Shown: positions 21,387 through 32,252, counted from the first letter of the stretch. The stretch is DNA of 54,154 nt from Cladosporium sp. IMV 00045 (GCA_001931905.2 MSJI02000180.1:1-54154), one strand, 5' to 3'. The notes: a model not told the origin generated them from the sequence alone. Numbers and translations are program-made.

Positions 21387-22872
21387 CTACACCTTCCGAT
21401 TCCTACAACCCCCAACCTCAACCTCAGCCACCTTCTCCGCCTCACCACTCTCCACCCCACTCACTTGAACCCCACTCACATCAACCCCCTTCTTCCTCTC
21501 CGCCGCCGTGACAGTCTTCTTAAACTTCGCCTCAATCTCCTCCTCGGTAAACCTCCTCGTCTTCGTCCTAAGCATATCCGCCAACTCCCGCTGACTCATA
21601 CCGATCTGGTCGCCCATGGGCACGAGGCAGGCGGCGAGGTACATGTAGTCCTTGCGCATGAGCTTGAACGTCATCATGAGGTAGTCGATGTTGTGGAATA
21701 CGAGGGCGCGGCCGTCGCGGTAGGCGGCTTTGCTTTCCAGGAAGTGCACGGGCTGCTCGCGCCAGTGGCGGCGCGGGTTGAGGTGGTGGCCTGTGTGGTA
21801 GCCGTCGTTGAAGCAGAAGCGATTGCTCTGGGAGGGGAGGTTAGTGGGGTGGGAGGGGAGGGAGGGGGCGGTGGGGACGTACTGGCACGTCGACTAGGGT
21901 GATGCTGGAGCGGAAGTCGGAGTCTGGTTCTAGCTCGTCGACGAGGGCGTGTTGGCCCCAATTTCCGATCATGAGGCCAAGTCGAAGTAGGCAGAAGGGG
22001 ATGAGCAGGACGAAAGTCGAGGCGCGCGCGTTGACGTGTGCGGTCATGAAGTACAGGAAAGCGTAGGCTCCGTATTCGGATGCGGCGGACTGGAAGGCCA
22101 GTTTGTAGTTCTTCTTGCGCGCGAAGTAGAGTGGCAAATCGAGCCAGATGAGGAACAAAAAGCGGCCGACGTAGTGCGCGAAGTGCCAGATATCGTCTCT
22201 CTGATAGCGCAGCGTGGAAGAAAGATCGTTTGGCCCGTTGCCTTCGACGTGATGGTGCTTGACGTGGTGGTAGTAATACGAGTCCCAAGTGTGGCCCATC
22301 AGAGGCTCCAAGACGTAAGGGAAGCAGAAGTCGAAGACAGCCCAGTCTTTGGCGAGCACGCCACCGTTGTGGATGTGGTTGTGCATCAAGAGGGTGAACG
22401 AGCCTGCGCACCAGAATGTGAAGGCCGTGTGGATGATTCCGTGGATGTAGGAGAAGTTGTAGAAGAGATACACCGCACTGGGAAAATTGACGAATGTATA
22501 CAGGAGAATGTGCGTGAGGAAGACGACATCAGCTGGGTGGCGGACGATGCTTGAGGCCAGTCTTGTATATGGCCGTACGATGTATTCGTTGATGATGGGC
22601 GGGATGTCCTTGTCGTCCCAAGTTACGAAGACTGTAGGCTGGAATTGGGCGTGTGTCGGATCATTCAGCGCTCTCAGACGATCCAGAGCGCCTTTGTCGG
22701 TCTTTAAAGGTTCCGTATCATATTTCATCGCATTGTCAATTTTTTCGGATTCTGCCGGGGTTTCCAGATCTTTTGGTTGTGTTTGATGGCCAGCCTTGTC
22801 GACATCGTTGAATAAATTCTGCAATACTACAATATCCGGCTCCGTGAGATAAGGATGTATGGTCGAAGCCAT
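21387..22872 (-). CDS. Fatty acid desaturase/hydroxylase-like membrane protein
   Basis: Membrane di-iron enzymes of this superfamily desaturate or hydroxylate lipid chains in the ER. Exons are 21883-22872 and 21387-21827, with a 55-bp intron (GTACGT...CCCAG, phase 0), giving 476 residues. Three histidine boxes are visible: HNHIH, HHVKHHH and DGYHTGHH. The third sits just after the splice junction (VDVP-SNRFCFNDGYHTGHH), which confirms the join. Hydrophobic segments flank boxes 1 and 2. The tail contains TKTRRFTEEEIEAKF and a Val/Gly-rich end. The HNHIH first box and the HLNPRRHW ending resemble an uncharacterised fungal desaturase-like family rather than the classical stearoyl-CoA group. Substrate is unknown. 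Confidence 0.87.
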
Positions 22873-23770
22873 CGCTTATGATGGCCCGGTGAAAATGATT
22901 TAAATGGCAGTTATATTCAAAATGGCTAATTGGAAAAGAAAGAATGGTGAGAGAGAAGTCGGTGTTATTAAAGGAGGCAGCATTCCAAAAGGCCGTGCGG
23001 ATCTACGAATTTCAAAATAGCATGAGGGTCTAGCCGTCTAGCAAGTCGAGCCCTGCTCTCTCTCCCTCTCCGGCGCTCGCCATGGTCAGAAACTCCGGCA
23101 GTCGGTCAGCGAGGAGGAAAAGCTTCCAGTGCAACTTGTCTTGTTTCGGCACTGACCACGAGTCCACAATTATTGTGGGTTTCGTTGGAAAGATTAAGCG
23201 CGTCGAAGAGTTGATTTGTCCCCGCGTCCTGCGCTTTTCAAGAGGTGATGGTGTTGATATGCAGCTAATACAGTCAAAGTGACTGAGAAGGAATATTAAT
23301 TGCCAGAATACTCGTTGGAGAGGTATCAAAGTCTTAGAGCGTTTTTATTGTCAAATCTTTCTCTCGGCGTTGCTTCAACATCGCCCAAAGAACAAACTTT
23401 CGGCAAAGTGGCTGGACAAGAGCTTGTCTGTGTTCAAGCAACAACATTTCAACTTCTTCCCTAGGCAATATCTCCTATCCAAGATTATCCCACCACGGGG
23501 TATATCGCCTACCAAAACTTGTGTAATCGCCAACCTCGCGTTCCACTCGAACTCTGCTTCGAGAACTCAGTTTTGGCTCCAGTTTGATGAGATCATGGGC
23601 AAAATTGTGGAATCATTCGAGAAAACGAGATAGATCACAAACGCTTGCTGAATCAGTATAAAGGTGATACGCATTGGAACATTTGCAATGGCAATTATTC
23701 ATATCTGCCTTCAAAGACTTATACTTTTACAAGATTACTGATTGCACACGTTATTTATTCGCCACGAACC
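22873..23770. other. Intergenic region
   Basis: These 898 bp separate the divergent desaturase-like gene and the broken DUF3632-like gene. Frames of up to about 100 codons exist on both strands, but none has a recognisable domain. The piece near 22980-23090 reads protein-like on the minus strand for about 30 codons in one frame but has no start or partner exon. Confidence 0.5.
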
Positions 23771-24716
23771 ATGTCCGATCGAAACTCTCCAAGCCCAAAG
23801 CAAACCAGCCCAGACACCGAATCCGATGATTGTATCAACGAAGAATTCCAAAAATTCTCAGATCGCCGTGCAGAAGTCATCCAAGAACGTTTCAATGACC
23901 GCCTCTCAATCGAAACTGCTGCATCGCAGTTAGCTCTAGCCACGATTCCAGATCCGAACGTGGATATAGGTGGCTGGGAGGACAACCTCTGGGACTTATG
24001 GAGGACCATACTCATGTTTCTTGAGAAAATCCCAAGTGGTGCCCGGAAGGCTGCTGGTCTTATTATTGCAATCTCTGAGCTTCCTCCTGCTCGTACCGAA
24101 TCGGGAGCGTAGCTCGTCATAGATGAGTGGAGGCGTGTCTGGGAGGATATACCTGCGCTAGGGTGGGAGATGAGGGAGCAGTGGAATGGTGAGTTACCTG
24201 GACCGGCATGGTATGACTTGTCTGTTAGTAGGATTGAAGCAACTGACAATTACTTCAGACGAGTTTCCGTCCGATCTTCCAGCACGAGAAACGGCCGTCG
24301 AGTACTTCGTAGCGCGGAGCTTCGTCATTGCAGCGCTGATGAACTACGACGAAGAACGATTTCGCTATGGTTTGCACATGCTGTGGACTTGTCGAGAAGC
24401 CTTGGAGACACCGCTGCCATCTCACGAGGTGGATTGCTTCATTCCAGGCGCGGCGAAGCTCATCGAGGTCGCAGGTGAGAGGATCTGCTCCTGGCATTAC
24501 GAGTTTGAGTCTGGATCTCTGGTGGGTGCTCCTGGTAAGGGAGGCCCGTTGTGGGATGGATTGTATTGGTTCTGCAGAGAGCGGTGGGACTTTTGGCAAG
24601 GTAGATTTCTTGAGTTGGCTGATGACGATCGGATATGGAGCGTAGCTCGAGAGAAGGCCAGGGATGCTGGGGTGGCTATGAGAGAAATAGGCAAAGCTGT
24701 GTACACGAATATGTGA
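23771..24716 (+). pseudogene. DUF3632-like fungal protein interrupted by an in-frame TAG
   Basis: The product resembles the fungal DUF3632 family of unknown function, seen in QLALATIPDPN, the GGWEDNLWDLWRTIL block, and the C-terminal WHYEFESGSL and WDGLYWFCRERW blocks. Exons are 23771-24188 and 24259-24716; the 70-bp intron (GTGAGT...TTCAG) restores the frame at WND-EFPSDLPARE. The frame is open throughout except for TAG at 24110-24112, between ELPPARTESGA and LVIDEWRRVWEDIP. Both sides fit one uninterrupted family domain, so the stop looks like CAG changed to TAG. No good intron would remove it: nearby GT sites are weak or too close. It may be a young pseudogene; stop readthrough is less likely. 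It would encode 291 codons including the stop. Confidence 0.68.
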
Positions 24717-25286
24717 ATGGTCCGTGGCGATTTGTAGAAATGGGCGATTCTTCTTCGCGACCTATACAACCAACTGGATAGATACCCGCGATTTCATGAA
24801 CGCATCCTCAAATTCGTCTGTACCAATTTCATCTGCTTTTATATTGGTTGTGAGAGATGTAGGCTGGTGAACGAAATCCGTACATAGTAGGAAGAAAGCA
24901 GGTCGAGTAGCATATGGAAAGCAATCCATGTATCAAGAAAGCGACCTGTACAATAATACCTTATGAAAAGCGCCTGACACGTGAATATTCTGCACTAGTG
25001 GCCCGATCGAATTCTCGCATTCCTTCGTCGCGTTGAAGGAATGGCCGGCGTCAGCTGAACATAGCTCCATCCTGGTCTATTTGACGTCTCGCGAAAACAC
25101 AGCCACACCCTACATCTTACAAAAACCTGTTTCCGTGATCCCTTGCTGTCTCTGATATATACCAGCTACAACACCTCCAGACGGACCACCACACCTGTCT
25201 CTATCACCACTTCCATCCAGACCGGTCCCACACCACCTACTACGGAGGTAACAACATACCGACATCCAACTCAAACACCATCCAAA
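24717..25286. other. Intergenic region
   Basis: These 570 bp separate two plus-strand genes. The right half should contain the LURP-one-related promoter and leader. No repeats or RNA genes were recognised. Confidence 0.6.
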
Positions 25287-25971
25287 ATGTCCCAACTCGC
25301 CCCTTTCAACCCGCCTCTAGGCCCCCAACCCGCCAACCCAGCCTTTTACTCCCCCACCGAAAGCACTCTGCAAATGAAAGAGAAAATCCTCTCCCTCTCC
25401 GGCGACAGCTTCACCATAACCACCGCCACCGGCAGTCCCGTGTGCCAATGCACGGGCAAAGTCTTCTCGCTGCACGGCACCAAAGCCTTCACGGACATGC
25501 AAGGCGGGGAGCTCTTCACTGTGAAGAAGAAAATGCTGGCCTTGCACAAGAGTTTCGTGTGTGAAAGCCCTGCGGGCCACAGTTTTGAGGTCAAGGGACA
25601 TTTTTCTATCGGCTCGAGTAAGAGTAGTGTGCATTTCAAGAATGCGGCAGATGGGAGGGAGGTGCAGTTGGATTTGAAGGGGGATTGGTTTGATAGGAGT
25701 GCGTCGATTACGTTTGAGGGGAGGCCGGTGGCGGATGTTAAGAGGAAGTTTTTCAATGCGAGGGAACTGTTTGGCGATAAGCAGACGGTGAGTCTTCCTG
25801 GGTCTTCTTGATATTTGTGATGTTGTTGAATATTACTTGGGTTTCGTGTCATTTTGCTTTGGGACTCGAGCTAATTTTATCCAGTACTTCGTCACTGTGG
25901 CGCCGAACGTCGATCTGACCTTGATCGCGGCAATTTGCGTCTGCTTGGACGAGCGCGAGAATGAGAAGTGA
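25287..25971 (+). CDS. LURP-one-related (tubby-fold) protein
   Basis: LOR proteins share a 12-stranded barrel with a central helix similar to Tubby and phospholipid scramblases; they may bind lipids or nucleic acids, but no reaction is known. Exons are 25287-25787 and 25885-25971, with a 97-bp intron (GTGAGT...CCAG, phase 0), giving 195 residues. The second exon contributes TYFVTVAPNVDLTLIAAI and CVCLDERENEK, the family's closing strand and central hydrophobic helix. The join is therefore required: the unspliced frame ends early. Earlier family features include LSLSGDSFTI, VFSLHGTKAF and VKKKMLALHKSF. The first 20 residues are Pro-rich. The 5' half is C-rich and the 3' half G-rich on the coding strand. 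Confidence 0.9.
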
Positions 25972-26250
25972 TGAGGAAGCATCAACGGAAGCTACAGCGG
26001 CAGAAACGGGCAGAATGCTTAATGACCTAATGATACGACGTTTGTTTGGTATGGGAAGCTGCTGGTTTGGTTTGATGAATTCAAAGTAGCATTATTCGCT
26101 CCTCATGTGCTGCCTTGATATCAGATGTACCAGAAAGTACCAGGTCTCATGAACTACTTCGGCCATACTTCAGCTTCTTCTGTTTTACGCAAGCTTTTAT
26201 ACCAGCCCCTAACAAATCCGAACGCCTTCACCGCCTACATTGCCTCCTCA

Positions 26251-27726
26251 CTAAACGCCCTTGACCCAGTCCATACCACTCTTGATATCGCCATACCAAG
26301 CCATGAGAATATCCTCATAGTAGTACGACCTCGGCTTCCACTGACCACGATCGCCCGCCTTGGGCAAAATGCCCTCGCCAGCCTTGACATACGTGCTGGT
26401 CAAATTCAGGACCGGCAGGCTTTTCATTTTCTGCTTCTCCGCCTGACTGCACCGCGGCACGACTTGCGACACGCCTTCTTTCTGCATCTGCTTGAGGATT
26501 CGACACACCATCTGCGCGGTGGCGTCTGCGCCGAGGGTCCAGGAGGCATCCACGTAACCAATTGTCATGGCTGCGTTGGGCAGGTCTTCCAGCATGACGC
26601 CTTTCCAGAAGTACTTGTTGCCAACGTCGTATGGCACGCCGTCGACGGAGACTTTCATGCCGCCGGCGATTTGGATTTTGAGACCCGTGGCGGTGACGAT
26701 GATGTCAGGGTGGAGTTCTTGTCCAGACTGCAGCTTGATGGTGTCTTCGGTGATGGTGTCGATGATCCCGGTTGCGATGCTGGATTTTCCCTCGCGTAGG
26801 GAGGCGTAGAAGTCGCCGTCTGGGCAAAAACACAGGCGCTGTTGGAAGACGTTGTATTTCGGGGAGAAGTGGGGATCGACGGAGCAGGTGGGTGGCAATT
26901 CCTTTTTTGCGGCTCCTTTCACCATTTTCTTCGCGGTGTCTGGGCAGTACTTGAAGAATGTGACGAGCAGGAAGGGTATGAGGATCCATTTGAAGCGGAT
27001 GAGTCGGTAGGCCAGAGCGGCTGGCAACCATGCTCGCATGAATTTCTCGGCTTTGTCTTCTGTTGGCTGGGAGAGAAGGTAGGAGGGGCTACGTTGGAGC
27101 ATCGTGACATGGCTTGCATCCTTCGCGAGGACTGGTAGCAATGTCACAGCCGTAGCACCAGAGCCGATGATGACTATGTTCTTGTCCTTGTAGTCCAGGT
27201 CTTTCTTCCAGAACTGAGGGTGCACAATTTCACCTTTGAAGTTGTCGATGCCGGGAATGACTGTCTGCAATGGCTGCTCGTAGTCGTAGTAGCCCGTACA
27301 GAACTGAGCCCATCGAGCGCGGATCGTCTTCTTCGTTGAGCCATCAGCCGTGACATCGAACTTCCATGCCTTCTCCTCGCTTGACCAATCAGCCGCGTCA
27401 ACCCTGTGGTTGTAGTGAATTCGCTTGTCGATGCCGTACATCTCTGCAGACTCTTTGACATATTTGATGATAAGGTCGCCTTGGGCAATGGAGGTAGTCT
27501 CAGTCCAGGCCCGCCAGGGAAATCCGAAGGTGTAGAGATCAGAATCAGAACGGAGACCAGGGTATTGGAATAAGCTCCAGGTGCCGCCCATTTCGTGCCT
27601 TCCCTCCAGAATGATATAGCTGAGTTCAGGGTTGCGCTCTTGCAGACGATAAGCACAGTCAATTCCAGAGATGCCAGCACCGATGATGACTACATCGTAG
27701 TCTGCTGTGGTTTGTATTGACGCCAT
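26251..27726 (-). CDS. Flavin-dependent Baeyer-Villiger monooxygenase, EthA-like
   Basis: Baeyer-Villiger enzymes use FAD, NADPH and oxygen to turn ketones into esters or lactones. The single-exon gene encodes 491 residues, a normal length. The FAD-binding GAGISG lies at residues 16-21 after DVVIIG. The class fingerprint appears as FKGEIVHPQFW, and the NADPH-binding motif as IIGSGATAVTL. The RSDSDLYTFGFPWRAW block is typical of the subgroup that includes mycobacterial EthA. A hydrophobic stretch (about 245-265, KWILIPFLLVTFF) may associate with membrane. The gene converges on the LURP-one-related gene. It could serve secondary metabolism or ketone degradation, but no biosynthetic cluster surrounds it. 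Confidence 0.92.
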   Translation of the reverse strand: MASIQTTADYDVVIIGAGISGIDCAYRLQERNPELSYIILEGRHEMGGTWSLFQYPGLRSDSDLYTFGFPWRAWTETTSIAQGDLIIKYVKESAEMYGIDKRIHYNHRVDAADWSSEEKAWKFDVTADGSTKKTIRARWAQFCTGYYDYEQPLQTVIPGIDNFKGEIVHPQFWKKDLDYKDKNIVIIGSGATAVTLLPVLAKDASHVTMLQRSPSYLLSQPTEDKAEKFMRAWLPAALAYRLIRFKWILIPFLLVTFFKYCPDTAKKMVKGAAKKELPPTCSVDPHFSPKYNVFQQRLCFCPDGDFYASLREGKSSIATGIIDTITEDTIKLQSGQELHPDIIVTATGLKIQIAGGMKVSVDGVPYDVGNKYFWKGVMLEDLPNAAMTIGYVDASWTLGADATAQMVCRILKQMQKEGVSQVVPRCSQAEKQKMKSLPVLNLTSTYVKAGEGILPKAGDRGQWKPRSYYYEDILMAWYGDIKSGMDWVKGV

Positions 27727-28446
27727 CGTAGTGGTGAGTGGCGGTCAGGAGTACTGCGTTGCCTATAGCCTACGAGAATGAGAAAGTGGGTGGCCCGTAT
27801 TATTAGGATAACGTCAATGAAGCAGAGCTGGGAAGCAGAGAAGACTGACACACTCCAGCCCCAGGTAAGGAAGTGAAGTGAATGATGGGAAGGTCAATAA
27901 TAAGTAGACTCCAGACATCAGCAGAATCTCAACGGAGCCTCGGCTCGGATCTGGGTTTATGTACGAGGGTACGAGCTCACGAATGGAGGATCGCCCTTCC
28001 CCGGCCCCACACTCATCTCCATCGCTGCCACAGCTGCCGGGTGGCGTGTCCCGACCACCGTTGCACATTTTCTGCATAAGGTAGGGATATCATGCATAGA
28101 TCTTTGCGTTATGCATTGCGCTCACAGGTCTTTCCACGCCCTCACGCCCATCTTATCTTGAGCCAAAGGATCTTAGCAGGCAGGCGAATAGAGGTACATG
28201 CTACTTCCAGGCAGGTCAGTCGAGATTGATACCTCACTTCTTAAACAACGATCAGACAGATTGACGGTTCGCACTGGAGAAGCGTAGAGTTCAGGCACGA
28301 CTGACTTCCTCATTGTACACCAAAAAGCATTCATGGTTGATAGTCAAAGTGATACCCTTCTCACGACAAAGAATCTAGATCAACGCATAGACGTTTCCCG
28401 ACGTACTCCTGCGCTGGACTACCGTCCTAAAACATGAAGCAACAGC
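27727..28446. other. Intergenic region
   Basis: These 720 bp hold the promoter of the Baeyer-Villiger gene and the 3' flank of the SesA-like gene. No coding sequence, repeat or RNA gene is supported. Confidence 0.6.
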
Positions 28447-29133
28447 CTACTCCTTCCCGAAATGCATCGTCTGTCCAATGAATTGCCTGTTGTTGGAGCC
28501 GCCACTTTGGTTATAATTGTGCTGAGTTCCGGTTCCGGTATTGACATTCTGCGGTCCAGTGCCATAGTGATTAAAAGCACCACTATCCTCCTGCAAGGAT
28601 GGCTCGATCTCTGACAGCTGGGAGATTCCATCCTCCAATTTCTGAGATCGCTTCTCGATCTCGGCCTGGAAGAAGCGACTGGTCTGAAGAAGTTGCAATT
28701 TCTCGAGCATCTCTTTCATGAGTTCCTCTACCTTCTTCTTCCTCCCTGGCATCAAAGACTTGGCCGCCTTCTTATACCGCTCAAGCCACTTGGCCTCGTC
28801 GCCTGGTACGACTTTCTCGAAGATCTCCTTCAATGCTTCTGCATTTTCTTTGCATTTGAGCATCACCGGTTTCACAGCTTCGGTGGTCGCTTCGAGCTCG
28901 CGCTTCTGGTCGGCATCTGTTGAAGCTTCGTAGTCTTTTGCCAAGCCTTCTTGGACTGTCTTGCAGCCTTTCACGATGTTGAGCACCAGTGGTACATTCA
29001 AGGCGACAGCTCGAAACGCTTCGTGCAGGCCATCGGCGTCATTTGCTGCGTCGTAGAGACTTCGCGAGGTCTCTATGAGGGAGATGACGGACGAGATGAG
29101 GCCGACGATGGTGATGACTTCTGCGCCAGACAT
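28447..29133 (-). CDS. SesA-type cell-death effector-like protein with amyloid-like tail
   Basis: The 228-residue single-exon product has two parts. Residues 1 to about 175 are helical and resemble the fungal SesA domain (also found at the N-terminus of NACHT and P-loop NTPases), beginning VITIVGLISSVISLIE and including SRSLYDAANDADGLHEAF. The last 45 residues switch to an Asn/Gly/Gln/Thr-rich stretch (HYGTGPQNVNTGTGTQ, then HNYNQSGGSNN, ending MHFGKE). This resembles the sigma-type prion-forming motif by which fungal NOD-like receptors activate small effectors. ATG 29133 is used because the in-frame codon two upstream is TTG. It lies divergent to, and 481 bp from, a degraded NOD-like receptor. 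The pairing and death function are inferred from family knowledge. Confidence 0.75.
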   Translation of the reverse strand: MSGAEVITIVGLISSVISLIETSRSLYDAANDADGLHEAFRAVALNVPLVLNIVKGCKTVQEGLAKDYEASTDADQKRELEATTEAVKPVMLKCKENAEALKEIFEKVVPGDEAKWLERYKKAAKSLMPGRKKKVEELMKEMLEKLQLLQTSRFFQAEIEKRSQKLEDGISQLSEIEPSLQEDSGAFNHYGTGPQNVNTGTGTQHNYNQSGGSNNRQFIGQTMHFGKE

Positions 29134-29614
29134 CTTCAAAATTTGAGGGACGGCAGGTCGATCTTTGTTTCGTGGCGTCTCGGTTTGGAAAGAATTTGGG
29201 ATGCCTACGAACGAGATTCAGCCGCATGAGTCCGACATTCTGAGCATCTAATATATATGTGTTAAGGCTGGCGGCTACAGCAAGTTCTGGATTGGCTGGT
29301 ATCCTAGCTCGCAAATTCACCAGCTCACGCCACTAGGCCACCAAAACAAGTACTCGCGATACTGACAAGGCTGAGCGCGAGGCTGAGTGCATCAAAAACG
29401 CCGGGTCAGCAGACAAGTAGAGGTGAGATTATCAAATGGCTTCGGACAGCATGTCTGATGGTTTCCATCGCGACTGACACCTACACTATCCATCAAAGGG
29501 CGCCCTATCACCACTACAGCGCGACCGTCTTAGCCAGGGCGCTCAACGATGCAAGTGGTTGTATCGAGGTACCTCTTCTCGAAAGTATCTTGACAAGGCA
29601 ACCATCAGTCCAGC
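29134..29614. promoter_or_regulatory. Divergent promoter of the SesA-like / NOD-like receptor pair
   Basis: This 481-bp gap separates the two start codons and should contain both promoters, so co-regulation is possible. On the minus strand near 29320-29341 it contains TGGCCTAGTGG, a match to a tRNA A-box. No B-box or cloverleaf follows, so no RNA gene is called. Confidence 0.45.
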
Positions 29615-32252
29615 ATGGACACCGGCAAGCAGGTCCATTATGAGCATACTCATGGCTCGCACAATGTTCAATGCAACGCACAATACCAAAATCACTACCA
29701 TCCATCACCTGGTAGGTGACTAGTCGTAAAGACACAACTGACGTAGTGATAGCGAGGAAGCCCGAACCGCCTGTGCCGATCTCGACCGTGCCGTTTGTTC
29801 GCAACCCGAATTTCATCGAACGCGAAGAGTGGCACAAACTAGTGGATAAACTATCAACGAGCACAGCACACTCCTCCAAGGTTGCACTAGTCGGCCTTGG
29901 CGGTAGTGGGTAAGTGCAATGCTCCAGGAACAAGATATTACCAGACTTACGTTTCCCAGTAAATCGCAACTTGCATCCGAATACTGTCACCACATCTGGA
30001 AGCCAGCATGGGACCCTCAATCTTCGAACATCTGGGTCCTTTGGGCTCATGCAAACAGCTCAGCCCGCCTAGAAGAAAGCGTCCAGGACCTCGCAGAGAA
30101 AATTGGGATACACAGACACAACGACCGGGACGCGAACATCTTTCAGCTGTTCCATGCCTGGCTCAGTGATCCTAGCAGACGTTGGCTCTTGGTACTGGAC
30201 AACATGGACGAGCTGGAAGTCTTGTTCGGCGGTCCTCATTCGGGAGAAGCAGAGCCTAATGAGGGCTGCCATCGTGCTGCAAAACGCCCGGTTGATTACT
30301 TTTCTGTCCCATCCCATGGTCATGTCAAACTAACTACGCGGTACAAGCGAGCGGCTTCTAGATTCATCGACGAGGGTGACGGCGGCAGCAGCATCAAGAT
30401 TGGCCCCATGAAAGAATATCAAGCAGTGGCCCTGCTTCGGAAGAGAGTTGAAAACTACAGCCGCAAGGATTTGCAAGACATAGCCACTGATCTCGGGTAC
30501 GTGCCCCTTGCCCTCGTGCAAGCAGCAGCATACATGCAGCAAAAGCCATGCTCAGCCGAGTAGTATCTTAACATGCTGAGGGAAAGTGACCACTCTAGGG
30601 GCGCGGTGCTAAATTCACGAGCCGACTCAGAGGATGCTCGAGCGGAATTGATCCTCTATACTTGGTAGATCACATTCGAACATATTCGTCGCATCAGACC
30701 CTCAGCTGCCGACCGCCTATCCGTAATGAGTTTCTTCGACCACCGGAGCATTCCAGAATGCCTGTTAGCGAGTGAGGGCGCCAGTAAATGCACGAGAAGC
30801 GCTGGTGAAGTACACGATTATCTCGCAGGAGACCTCCAGACATTGCACAGCTTCGATCTCGTCTCCTCGAAACCTCAAGGCAAAGAGTATGAGATGCATC
30901 CTCTGGTATCGTTTGCCGTGAAGAGCTGGCTCAACGCATCTGGACACAATGAGCACTGGCACGAACAAAGCTTGAGTAACCAATGCTCAGCCTTGCCAGC
31001 CCATGGACACTTTGAACACTGGCCACAGTGGCAGATCTTATACCCTCACATGTAATTGGCGATGCAATCACTGGCCGAAAGCCGAGAGGCAAAGCTCAAC
31101 AAGGCATCGATACTCAACGGTGCAGCCGATTATCTGTGCGTGCAAGGCTTTTACAATACCGCCGAGACTCTGTCAAGGGGATGTCTTGCTATCAGGACAA
31201 GTTTGCTCGACAAGGAAGCCCAGGAAACTTTTGATACGGAGAGTAAACTGGGCTACTTACTGATGGATAGTGGTAAATATGATGCAGCGGAAGAAACATG
31301 GCAAGCGGTGTGGCGTAAGTGCAAGACAACCTACGGTGAAGAGCACGTCGAGACTCTGATGGCTCTTTCAAATCTGATGCGGGCGCTGCGTAACACTGGC
31401 AAGTGCGCTACTGCTGAGGATCTCGGTCATCCGGCCTTGCGCGTTTGCGATGAAACCTTCGGGCGCGGGCATTGGCTTACGATAGGACTTTCGGTCGAAT
31501 TGATCAACGTATTGTGCCACCTAAAGAAGCACAAAGAAGTCGACCACTTGAATGCTCGGCTACTCCAGGATTTTGCAGCATCGACGCAAAGTGAACAAGA
31601 TCGTGACGTGGTGTACGGTGCTCTCGAATTCGCGGATTCTTTATTTGCGCAAAATCGAGTGAAAGACGCAGTCAGCATGTATCGCTGGGCACTGGCAAGT
31701 CAACAATCATCTTTGGGAGACGAACATCCGGACACGCTGTATACAGTTTACGCACTGGCATTTGCGATGCGAAGACACGGGGAATTGAACGAAGCTGACG
31801 ATCTTATGCGACAAGCACTGAACGGAAATGAAAAGGTTTTGGGAACGAACAACAAGTGGACATTGCTGAGTATGCACGAATTGGCAAAGATATGCAAAGA
31901 TCTTGGGCAGTATCAAGAAGCTCTCCGCTTGACAGACTCATGCCTCGAAAGGTCAGTGAACCTTCTTGGAGCTGATGACCCTTTGACAACTTCTTCACGA
32001 CAATTGAGGAACGAGTTGGCAAGAACAACGGAGAGTTTCAGTGGCGCTGGAGTGAACCGGAGGTTATTTGACCTTGGCCGAAACTCAAAGGGCCTGAACG
32101 CTTCAGAAGATCAAGATCAACCGGAGAGGGGGTCGAACGACAATGATACTCCTCGCCCAACGAATCACCAACACGGAGGATCACGAAACGCTCGAGGAGT
32201 CAAGTCGAAGAAAGCTTCCAGAGAGTCGTCTGATCGATGCACTGTACAGTGA
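29615..32252 (+). pseudogene. Degraded NOD-like receptor: amyloid-like head, NB-ARC, TPR
   Basis: Read through three stops, this is one receptor-like protein. Proposed exon 1 (29615-29711) encodes an Asn/Gln/His-rich head (VHYEHTHGSHNVQ, then CNAQYQNHYHPSP). It splices at 29712 to 29747 or 29753, both in frame, into RKPEPPVPISTVPFV. A 50-bp intron (29910-29959, GTAAGT...CCCAG) interrupts the P-loop GLGGSGKSQLA. NB-ARC motifs follow: WLLVLDNMDE, KLTTRYKRAA, YVPLALVQAAAYM and MHPLVSFAV. From about 31100 there are TPR repeats of kinesin-light-chain type (HPDTLYTVYALAFAMRRHGE). Stops lie at 30561 (TAG), 30666 (TAG) and 31053 (TAA), all in the same frame with no frameshift. Each is one C-to-T change from Gln: GluXTyrLeu, TrpXIleThrPhe and HisMetXLeu. 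The N-terminal exon is the least certain part. Confidence 0.8.

Noticed and set aside
22980..23090. Protein-like minus-strand stretch (ARLARRLDPHAILKFVDP)
   Set aside because: It is about 35 codons long, closed by a stop upstream, and without a start or splice partner. It could be a relic but cannot be supported.
29318..29345. tRNA A-box-like TGGCCTAGTGG on the minus strand in the SesA/receptor promoter
   Set aside because: No B-box, acceptor stem or anticodon arm could be built around it. At most it is a tRNA-derived repeat relic.
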